Of a stretch of DNA of 64,000 nt, positions 45,771 through 55,616 are shown in pieces. The stretch is taken from contig CM066319.1 of NCBI GenBank assembly GCA_033807775.1, positions 136,636,983 to 136,700,982 on the forward strand. The letters are read 5' to 3'. Position 1 is the first letter of the stretch. Every line of letters starts with the position of its first letter. The notes under the pieces were generated by a model that did no database searches, had not been told where the DNA came from, and saw nothing but the letters and a program-made list of their open reading frames with translations. Both the position numbers and the translations under genes were made by a program. Source of the DNA: Saussurea involucrata (Eukaryota > Streptophyta > Magnoliopsida > Asterales > Asteraceae).

Positions 45771-48700
45771 AAGACCTTGTCCAAAATGCAACCGTATTCA
45801 TCAAGGAAATTGTCAAGTTGATCCTCGAGTTTGTTACAAGTGTGGAAAGACCAGCCATATTGCTAAAGATTGTCGAGTAACTCGATTCTGTTTCTCTTGC
45901 AATTCCCCTGATCACATTCAGTCTGATTGTCCATGGTGGAGAGTACAACAGGGTGGTACGTCAGTGAGACCAACGGGTGTTAGGCCAGTAGTACAAAGGC
46001 CAGAGCTACCAATAGCAAGGGGTCGTGCCTTTCAAATGACAGCGCAAGAAGCGGAGGAAACTTCTGATGTGGTTACAGGTACATTTTTAATAAACTCTAC
46101 ACGTGCTAAAGTGTTATTTGACTCTGATGCAAACCGATCATTTGTGTCTCCTTCATTTGCTGCTTATATGCATTTAAAGCCTAAAGTGTTAGATCATGCT
46201 TTAATGGTAGATACTTCAAATGATAATCGAGTATCGGTTAAAGAGGTGTTTGATAGTTGTGTTATAGATATAGATGGGTGTGGAGTACCTATTCAGTTAT
46301 TTCCTATAGCTTTGATCGAGTTTGATGTGGTAGTGGGAATGGATTGGTTAGCCGAGAATCAAGCTAGTCTAGTTTGTGATAAGAAGTTGATTAATGTTGT
46401 CTTACCTGAGAGGGGACCGGTAGTGATTTATGGTGATCATAGAAATCATCAGTCTTGCCTTATCTCTATGATGAAAGCTCGTAAGTGTGTTAGTAAAGGT
46501 TGCTCGAGTTATTTAGCTTATGTGATAGATACTAAGCTAGAAAAGAATAAATTGGAAGATATTCCTGTCGTGTGTGAATTTCCGGAAGTTTTCCCAGAAG
46601 ATTTGACTAGTCTTCCGCCCGTTAGACAAGTAGAGTTTGGTATAGATTTAATTCCTGGAGTCGCTCCTGTAGCCCGTGCACCGTATCGTCTGGCACCTCC
46701 AGAGATGAAAGAAATGATGACGCAACTGCAAGATCTTTCTAATAAGGGCTTCATCAGACCCAGTACGTCACCGTGGGGAGCACCAGTTCTGTTTGTGAAA
46801 AAGAAAGACGGGTCGATGAGAATGTGTATTAATTATCGATAACTGAATAAGCGTACGATCAAGAACAAGTATCCGCTTCCCAGAATTGATGACCTCTTTG
46901 ATCAATTAGTTGGAGCTTTTTATTTTTCCAAGATTGAACTAAGATCCGGTTACCATCAGTTAAAGGTTAAAGAAGAAGATGTTCTGAAAACTGCTTTTCG
47001 CACAAGGTATGGTCACTATGAATTCCTAGTGATGCCTTTCGGACTGACGAATGCCCTAGCTGCCTTTATGGATTTAATGAATCGGGTATGTAAGTCATAT
47101 CTCGATAAGTTTGTTATTGTGTTTATCGATGATATCCTTATCTATTCCCGATCCGAAGAAGAGCACGCTCAACACCTTCGTTTGATTCTTGATTTGTTGA
47201 AAAAGGAACAGTTATATGCTAAATTATCCAAATGCGAATTTTGGCTTCGGAAAGTTCAATTTCTTGGGCATGTAGTTTCGGAGAACGACATTCAAGTTGA
47301 TCCGATGAAAATAGAAGCAATTGAAAAGTGGGAACCGCCGAGAACGCCAACCGAGGTACGAAGTTTTCTAGGTTTAGCTGGCTACTATCGAAAGTTTATA
47401 CAAGATTTCTCTCGTATCGCTACGCCCCTGACCAAGCTGACCTGAAAGAATATAAAGTTCGAATGGAAAGCAGAACAGGATGAAGCATTCCGAATATTGA
47501 AAGAGAAACTCTGTAGCGCGCCGATACTATCACTACCTGAAGGTTCAAATGACTTTGTTGTTTACAGTGATGCCTCCAAACTAGGATTGGGATGTGTATT
47601 AATGCAGCGTGGGAAAGTTATTGCTTATGCTTCTCGAAAACTGAAGGATCATGAACGACAGTATCCTACACACGACATGGAACTTGCCGCAGTTGTTTAT
47701 GCTCTAAATATCTGGAGACATTATTTATACGGCTCTAAATGTCAAATTTATACCGATCATAAGAGTCTCCAACATCTCTTCGATCAACGAGAATTGAATA
47801 TGAGGCAAAGAAGATGGTTAGAATTGGTGAATGATTACGACTGCGAAATTCTCTATCATCCGAGGAAGGCGAATGTGGTAGCTGATGCACTGAGTCGCCA
47901 AGAGAGAAGCGGAACAATAAAGGCAATTGCACTACGATCTGAACTTCTACCTAACATCTTCGATGAGTTGAAGAAGTGTCAAATGGAAGCCTTTCAAGAG
48001 GAACATCTGAAACCAGAACGGGTAGTAGGTATATAAGCATCACTCGTAAAAGATTATCGTGGGTTACTATGTCTAGAAAACAGAATATGGGTGCCTCGTC
48101 TGGGTAATTTACGCGATCGAGTACTACAAGAAGCTCACCAATCTCGTTTCTCTATTCATCCGGGTACGAATAAGATGTATAAGGATCTACGACAATTTTA
48201 CTGGTGGCCGGAAATGAAAAGAAGTATTGCTCAGCACGTGGAAGGCTGTTCCACTTGTAAGAAAGTTAAGATTGAACATCAAAAGCCTTTTGGTCAGTTG
48301 CAACAGTTAGAAATATCTACGTGGAAATGGGACCAGATTACTACAGATTTCATCATGAAGTTACCAAAGACTTCGAAAGGATTTGATGCCATTTGGGTGA
48401 TCGTCGATAGGTTATCAAAGTCTGCTCACTTTTTACCGATAAAAGAAACCTATTCATTAGAAAGACTAGCCAAATTGTACATCGACGAAATAGTAACTCG
48501 ACATGGAGTTCCAATATCAATTATTTCTGATCGGGATAGTCGTTTTACTTCAAGTTTCTGGAGGAGTTTTCAAAAAGTAATGGGGACGCAAATAAAACTA
48601 TGTACAACGTATCATCCTCAAACTGATGGTCAGAGTGAGTGAACGATTCAAACTTTGGAAGATATGTTGCGGGCCTGCATTGTTGATTTTGGGGGATCGT

Positions 48701-49386
48701 GGGATAAGCATTTGTCGTTGATTGAATTTGCCTACAATAACAGTTATCATTCCAGCATACAAGCAGCACCGTTCGAAGTTCTGTATGGTAGAAAATGTCA
48801 AACTCCTCTGTGTTGGAACGAAGTGAGAGAGAAACAATTAGCGGGGCCAGATATAGTTCAGTTAACCGTGGATAAGATTACTCAGATTCGGGAACGATTG
48901 AAAGTGGCTCAAGACAGACAGAAAAGCTACGCTGACCGACGCCGAAAACCATTAGAATTCCAAGTTGGAGATTTCGTAATGTTAAAAGTCTCACCTTGGA
49001 AAGGAGTCATTTGATTTGGGAAACAAGGTAAACTTAGTCCAAGGTACATCGGACCGTTTACCATTATAGAAAGAATCGGTGAAGTAGCTTACAGGTTAGA
49101 TCTTCCGTCTGAGTTAAGCAGTATCCACAATGCTTTTCATGTTTCAAATTTAGGAAAGTGTTTGGCTACGCCAGATCAGGAAGTTTCTCTACCAGATATA
49201 CAGGTTGATGAAAGGCTGAATTCTGTGGAGGAACCTGAAGCCATTGTTGACAGTAAAGTTAATGTTCTGCGGAATGGTAAGGAGATCAAACAAATAAAAG
49301 TGCAGTGGCGACACAATAAAGGGCATGATGCTACTTGGGAATTAGAATCAGAAATGAGAACTAAGTACCCGTACCTCTTTGCTTAA
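45760..49386 (+). pseudogene. W pol: zinc knuckles, protease, RT, RNase H, integrase, chromodomain
   Basis: Zinc motifs CPKCNRIHQGNC, CYKCGKTSHIAKDC and CFSCNSPDHIQSDC come first. The protease site FDSDA (46117-46131) has DSG changed to DSD. RT has FIDD at 47122-47133 and LGHVVSENDI. RNase H runs from YSDASKLGLG to VADALSR. Integrase has a His pair, CSTCKK, D in TTDFIMKL, D in SDRDSRF and E in TDGQSE. A C-terminal chromodomain-like segment (VQWRHNKGHDATWELE) marks a chromovirus. Stops at 46840, 47443, 48034, 48640 and 49012 all fit CAA or CGA to stop. No frameshift is needed after 45760. Confidence 0.92.
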
Positions 49387-49406
49387 CCGAATTCCGGGAC
49401 ATAATT

Positions 49407-49424
49407 CTTTTAAGGGGGAGATGA
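49407..49424 (+). promoter_or_regulatory. W polypurine tract
   Basis: TTTTAAGGGGGAGATGA precedes the LTR2 start TGTAATAACCC. Confidence 0.75.
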
Positions 49425-50968
49425 TGTAATAACCCGGGTAAGTTCGTTAGTTAAACTCTTTTCCGTTAAATTTATTTAATTTTGAAATTGGATGTTTAGG
49501 GTAAGTTTATAAGTTTAAGGATGTTTTAGTCATTCTTGTATAGTTCAAGCCTTAATTGCAAAATTGGGTTTGATATACACCCTTTAAGTCTTCTGATATT
49601 TCATAAAACAAAAAAAAAGATCAGATAGTGTGTGTGTGTGCGTGTGTGTTTTAGACAAGAAGAAGAAGAAGAAAGAGTCATATGGTTAGGGCTTGAAGGG
49701 ATTTCAATAGAAGACAAATTGAGGTATGTTTCCTTTATGTTTTATGTTTGTAATAGTTAGTAGTAGATTCCTATCGGTTTAGATTTCTCAATTTTTCGAT
49801 TTGTAGCAGATTAATTGATTCTGGGTAGAATTTTGGTAAACAAACAGAGGTTTCCGGACAAAATTGATAGTGTCCGGTAGTTTCTTTTTTATGGTATCCG
49901 GTAGTTGAAGTATCCGGAAACCCCTGTGTGAAGGTTTCCGGGTAAGGCAAAGTTATCCGGTAAGTTTGGTTTATTATGTAGTTTCCGGATAGTTATGTTG
50001 TCCGGATAGTTCATGGTGTCCGGAAACTTTGGTTGTCCGGTCACTTTTGAGATTCCAGATACTTTTGAGTATCCGGTAACTTTGGGTTTTGTCGACTCTT
50101 GAATAGAGTATGAATGAGGACTGGAAATACTGTGGACTCGACTTAAGTTCGGGTTTGGGGGAAACATTTGAGGATAAGAGTTAGATAGATTTATCTAGAG
50201 TTCTTAGCCCTAGTAAGTCTTATGTGTTCCATTTGGTAAAGAGATAATTGTATCTAATTGTTTTAGATTATGTGAATTTGGGGTGAAAGCTGAATCGTTT
50301 TGAGAAAAGCTTGGAAGCGTTTTGATAAGCAAACATGTGAGTTTTACTTTAAAATGTTTTCAAACTAGAATACATATATGTGGATTGAGAATGTGATAAG
50401 TAGTGTAATAATGTGCATATGTATGAAGTATGATATATTGAGGTGTATTTTATATTTATACGAGTATTACACTACACGAGTGCACGTTGGCCGGGCTTAG
50501 GACCGGTGGGGTTTGGCTGTACGGAGGGACAGCGGAGTTGGCTGTATATTAGTGCAGCGGAATGAGACAGGAAAGTACACAATGCATGAGTCATAATTGG
50601 TATTCAAATTTGTGTTACGTATATGGTGTTTGTACAAATGATTTTAAACTGACAGGGATTTTCTCACTTAGACCACTAGGTTTAACCCTCATTTTGTTTT
50701 AAAAATATGTATTCCAGGCCGTGGATCAAGTAAGAGCAAGTAAAAAGGGTAATCTGTGACTAGCTTTTGGAAGACCTTTGTTTTTGAAGATCATGAAGTG
50801 TTTTGCAGTTATAACTTTATTATTAGCAAAAAAAAAAATTGTAATGAAATACTTATTATGGTTGTAAAGAATAAGGGACCGTACATGTTATATGATGTAT
50901 CTTTTGTTATGAAACAATGTTATGTAAAATATGTTATTTGTTGTATGTTTGGGAACCGGGTCGTTACA
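49425..50968 (+). repeat. W LTR2, shared by both units
   Basis: 1,544 bp, TGTAATAACCC to CGTTACA. It differs from LTR1 mainly by scattered transitions and by one fewer copy of a TCCGGATAGTTATGTTG repeat near 49985. Confidence 0.88.
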
Positions 50969-51228
50969 GATGGTATCAGAGCCCTAGTTTAAGGGATTTT
51001 GGTATTCGGATCCATACCTAGACTTAAACTGCATGTGAAGTAGGATGTCCCTATTATTTAGAACCTTGGGATGCTAAATATAAAAGGTAGATGGAACATC
51101 ATGTAAGGTAATTTCAAATTACATTTGTCGAGTGTAATCATGAACTTACAGGTACATGTTTGAACTGGAAAACCTTATTATATGGGGTATGTGCTTACGT
51201 GTATATTAACCTTGTTGAAATCTACAGA

Positions 51229-52265
51229 ATGGCAAGTGGTACTCGACGTACGAATAGAGAGGAAGAAGGAAATCCTAGTAGAACAAATACAACAACCGGG
51301 ACAAGGGGAAGGGGCGGAGAACGAGGTAGGGGCAGAACGGGTGGTAGAGTTCAATCTCAAGGCACATAATTTGTTACAAGGGACGATCTGACCGCTGAAA
51401 TGGGAAGACTGCAAGCAAATATACAAGCTATGTTTAACCGAACTCGTCACACTGAAACTGAAGTACCAGATCCTAGTCTGGAAGACGAGATGCCCATTAC
51501 ACCTACTGTCATACCGGTGCCAAAGAAGTGTGATTATAAGATGTTTCCGAGCTGCAAACCTCCGACTTACTCAGGAGAAAGAGACCCAGTAAAGGCTATG
51601 AGGTGGCTAATAGAGATAGAAGCCATCTTCAAAACCAGCAAATGTGCCGAGGAAGATAAAGTGTTATATGGAACCGCGATGCTGAAAGCCGATGCTCTAT
51701 ATTGGTGGGAAGCTCTTATTACCTCTAGAGGATCTGATGTGTATTCTACTTTTTCTTGTGAAGAATTCACTATAGCTTTCAAGAGACAGTTTTGTCCTTA
51801 AGCAGCAGTTAGACAACTGGAAGAAAAGTTCATGAACCTGCAACAGGGAAGTTTATCGGTTCGGGATTATACTGCTCGTTTTCTGGAGAGGTCTCGTTTC
51901 GCTGAGTACTACGTTTCCACGGAGGCACTTAAGATGGAAAGGTTTATCTTTGGGTTAAATTCAGAAATCAGAAGTTTAGTGATTGCAAAGGGACCAGATA
52001 CCTTCTCAGCCGCAGTAGATGCCGCAGAAAATGTGGAACGGGATAAAGGGAGAGATGCTAGTGATAAAAGTACTGGAAAAAGAAAATGGGAAGGACCACA
52101 TTATGATCCAAAGAAGTTCAGATCCCAGAGGTTTGATAGTCGTCCACCTTTCAGACCAGTTGAAAGACCTTGTCCAAAATGCAACCATATTCATCAAGGA
52201 AATTGTCAAGTTGATCCTCGATTTTGTTACAAGTGTGGGAAGACCGGACATATTGCTAAAGATTA
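51229..52265 (+). pseudogene. gag: W gag, second unit, truncated
   Basis: It matches the first unit closely. It shares the TAA at 51367-51369, then continues from ATG 51400 to a second TAA at 51799-51801, where unit 1 has CAA (45405-45407). It retains the frame through the first zinc knuckles and ends inside CYKCGKTGHIAKD at the deletion junction. Confidence 0.88.
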
Positions 52266-52766
52266 GTTGGCTGTACGGAGGGACAGTGGAGTTGGCTGTA
52301 TATTAGTGCAGTGGAGTAAACTGATTAGTTGGCTCGCAACCAACTATTATGGCCATGGGAATGAGACAGGAAAGTACACAATGCATGAGTCAATATTGGT
52401 ATTCAAATTTGTGTTATGTATATGGTGTTTGTACAAATGATTTTAAACTGACAGGGATTTTCTCACTTAGACCACTAGGTCTAACCCTCATTTTGTTTTA
52501 AAAATATGTATTCCAGGTCGTGGATCAAGTAAGAGCAAGTGAAAAGGGTAATCTGTGACTAGCTTTTGGAAGACCTATGTTTTTTGAAGATCATGAAGTG
52601 TTTTGCAGTTATAACTTTATTATTAGAAAAAAAAGTTTGTAATGAAATACTTATTATGGTTGTAAAGACTAAGGGACCGTACATGTTATATGTTGTATCT
52701 TTTGTTATGAAACAATGTTATGTAAAATATGTTATTTGTTGTATGTTTGGGAACCAGGTCGTTACA
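52266..52766 (+). repeat. W LTR3, partial
   Basis: It begins inside the LTR at TTGGCTGTACGGAGG and ends CGTTACA. Near 52316-52360 it carries about 46 bp absent from LTR1 and LTR2, which repeats the junction word GATTAGTTGGCT. Confidence 0.82.
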
Positions 52767-52771
52767 TGAAC

Positions 52772-53693
52772 CGATCCCTCTGTAAGTGAGACTAACTCCT
52801 CCAGTACATATGTATATATTTCAAACTCTCAGCATGTAAATTCTTCACCTTTAAAAGTTCAATACCCGACAGAGCTTCTGTGGAATAGCTCAGAGCCTCT
52901 GTCTATTCTCACAGAACCTCTGATGAGTTTGACCTATGTCCTGTGCTCTACTTATCAATATATGATCCAAGCATAGGTCAAGGGGGAGCAGAAGGAGACC
53001 TTGTAATGACCTACAGAAGTTAGTCATTCAAGGGGGAGCCAAAAGGGGATATTTGATCGATCAAACCAACAGAAGTTGCAGACCTTGCCGAACAAAGGAG
53101 GATCTAAGAGTAAATTCCTCGTACAAATCCTCTTTCCAAAACATTTTTCTAGGACAATTTCAAAATATGTCCTAGAAACACTGTTTAAAACTGTCAAAAC
53201 TTTAAATTATCAAAAAAGTTTTATGAGCTTTCCGCAATTAGAAATTTTCAGTCATAGAGCCTTTGTTGAGCTTGACAGAGCCTCTGTAACTGAAAATCTC
53301 TTACGGATACTCTATCGATCACTTCAATTGTATTTTCCAAATGTTTTGGTAAAGGTGCAAGTACATAGATATTGGAAGAAGGTTTCAGATCACAGAGCTC
53401 ATTCCACCACAGAGCTTCTGTCGATTCTGACACGTGTCTTAAAGGGTTCTAAGGTGCGGGTTATTTACCAAAGTGACAGTCATCCGGGTGTAGAGACTCC
53501 CACGTGCATAGCATTAATAGGCACCGCTCGACGTCTCATCGTGCCCCGCCACTTCTGACGTGGCATGCTTCTATTGGACGTGTCAGTCAAACGAGGGTTC
53601 TGAAGCGTTGATCACAGCTGTATACTCGAGTGCGGACCCCAAACACTATTGAATTCACTTGTACTGCTCAAATTCTATCCGATTTTAACACCC
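52772..53693 (+). other. Y spacer between pol and accessory ORF
   Basis: No supported ORF. It holds repeated GAGCCTCTGT-type words and two GGGGGAG polypurine tracts (52981, 53031) far from either LTR. It lies upstream of the accessory TATA box. Confidence 0.6.
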
Positions 53694-53819
53694 CTATAAA
53701 ACCCTCATTTACCCTTCATCTTCATCTTTTACGAATCTCTCTCGCTGTTTACTCCGGTGAAACCTTGCAAGAACCTGCAATTTTCTCATTCTCTCCTCAT
53801 TTCTTTGAAGAATCCTTCA
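53694..53819 (+). promoter_or_regulatory. Internal promoter and leader of Y accessory ORF
   Basis: CTATAAAAC at 53694-53702, then a CT-rich leader of plant type up to ATG 53820. The TATA-to-ATG distance (about 118 nt past the box) equals the TATA-to-donor distance in X. Confidence 0.5.
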
Positions 53820-54992
53820 ATGACAACCACCAATACTCCGGTGAACTCCCCTGCTCATTCTGAGCACTCTCAGCATCCTTCAATAGCCAGAAACGACGAT
53901 GAACAGGACAACAGTGGCAACTCCGTTGAGTTTGCTACGACCTCCCACCTGCAAAACTTCCTGGAAAACAATATGTTCGAAACACCCTCCCTTTAAAGCC
54001 AAATAACCACTACATGGTAATTTCTAGGTCTGCATTTGGAGAAGAACAAGCCGTTTTAATGAACATACTAGAAAACCACCCCCTGAACACCCTTTTAACT
54101 AAGAATGTTACAAAGATACCTGCCAGATACCTGAACCAATTCTGGCGGAGCTGTTACTATGAACCTTAGACAAAAAAAATAAATGGCTATCTATCCAAGC
54201 CTGATAACTCACAGAACCTCCACATCGGCTTCAACAAAACCATGCTCTCCTTCGAATTTGAACTTCCCACCAGAGGTCTATTAGGAATAAAGAGGTATGT
54301 GGAAGAACCCTCTGATGCTGAACTCTGTGCCTTCGCAGAGATGTTAGGTTACAATACCCCCCTTGCCAAAAGAAACGACTTTAGGAGGAACAAATTTCCC
54401 CCTCTGTGGAACACGTTATTCTCGATACTCAACAGATGCCTAACTGGGAAAGTTGGAAGCCCGGACCAGAGCTCCCATCAAATTTTGTCTATAATGTATG
54501 GGATATACTACGACCTGCCTCTGGACTATGCCGCTCTGATGATGCAAGAGCTAGTAGCAACTATCGAGCACAGACAGTCCACGCAGAGGGCTAAGGGCAA
54601 AAATGCGAAGACTCAGCTCCAAGCTCTGCAATTTCAAAGAATAATTGGTGTTCTGCTAGAGCCTCTGCTTGCAGCCGAAGAATGGACAATGGAAGGAGAC
54701 ATTGTGAAGACCTACCCCATGGTAAAGAACGTCCCAACCAAACACGCTGAGGGCTACAGGTTCTGCAGACCTCTGTCGAAGAGACAGTATACACGTGCAC
54801 ACAGGACTTCCCAACCGAGCCCTGTGACCCCCCCACGTCTAGGAGCCCCCATAAGAACTGAAGTAGTTGAGAGGTTGACTAAGGAGGATTGGACTATGGC
54901 TCTGGAAAAGTACAGACAGAAGCAAAAGAAGGTCATACTGGCTAGATCCAAAGCAAAGACCTCTGCAACCCCATCGAAAACCACAGTGCAAC

Positions 54993-55616
54993 TGTAACAC
55001 CATAGGCATATCCCACATCGGCCGTGGACAGGAGAGAGGCTGGGTATATTAGTAAACCTTGGCCTTACCAGACACAACGCGTTTTGGGGCCACAAGCATG
55101 CGGGTTCCTTGGGAACTCTGTGGTTAAGCGTGCTTGGGTGGGAGTAGTACCAGGATGGGTGACCTCCTGGGAAGTCCTTGCGAAGTCCTTGCCAGGTCGC
55201 CAAGAACAAAGCCGTGAGCCAGTGGGGCAAAGCGGACAATATTGTGTCGTGGTAAGCGGGGTGTTACAAATGGTATCAGAGCCACTCCTGTGCCGTTCGG
55301 GATGGTGGGGCAAACCTCATCGAGGACGATGAGTCCCTAAGGGGGGGGGGTGTATGTAACACCTTAGGCATATCCCACATCGGCCGTGGACAGGAGAGAT
55401 GCTGGGTATATTAGTAAACCTTGGCCTTACAAGACACAACGCGTTTTGGGGCCACAAGCATGCGGGTTCTTTGGGAACTCTGTGGTTAAGCGTGCTTAGG
55501 TGGGAGTAGTACCAGGATGGGTGACCTCCTAGGAAGTCCTTGCGAAGTCCTTGCCAGGTCGCCAAGAACAAAGCCGTGAGCCAGTGGGGCAAAGCGGACA
55601 ATATTGTGTCGTGGTA
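54993..55616 (+). mobile_element. Cassandra-type TRIM element
   Basis: LTR1 54993-55268 (TGTAACACC to GGTGTTACA). A primer site TGGTATCAGAGCC at 55271-55283 starts an 86-bp internal region that ends in a purine tract at 55339-55350. LTR2 runs 55355-55616 but lacks the last ~13 bp. Both LTRs contain 5S rRNA-like sequence. There is no protein-coding capacity. This is the defining structure of Cassandra, which depends on other elements' enzymes. It sits inside the Y accessory ORF. Confidence 0.9.
55104..55180 (+). other. 5S-rRNA-like Pol III promoter segment in Cassandra LTR1
   Basis: GGTTAAGCGTGCTTGGG (A-box region), then AGTAGTACCAGGATGGG and GACCTCCTGGGAAGTCC (IE and C-box region), matching the conserved 3' part of plant 5S rRNA. 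A second copy lies at 55466-55542 in LTR2, with TTAGG for TTGGG and CTAGG for CTGGG. Confidence 0.85.

Larger units (their letters stand above)
43017..52766 (+). mobile_element. Element W, compound Tekay-like Ty3/gypsy array
   Basis: LTR1 (43017-44574), full internal region (44575-49424), LTR2 (49425-50968), partial internal region (50969-52265), partial LTR3 (52266-52766). The flanks are TGAGC (43012-43016) and TGAAC (52767-52771), a target duplication with one G/A difference. The chained LTR-internal-LTR-internal-LTR form indicates unequal recombination or tandem integration, followed by a deletion in the second unit. Confidence 0.85.

Noticed and set aside
43017..52766. Segmental duplication of genomic DNA
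   Set aside because: The duplicated units start and end at LTR borders with primer site and purine tract, so the duplication is explained by the retroelement.
55104..55542. Two real 5S rRNA genes
   Set aside because: The segments sit in LTRs of a TRIM element with a primer site and purine tract, lack the normal 5S 5' part and tandem spacer, and match the Cassandra structure.
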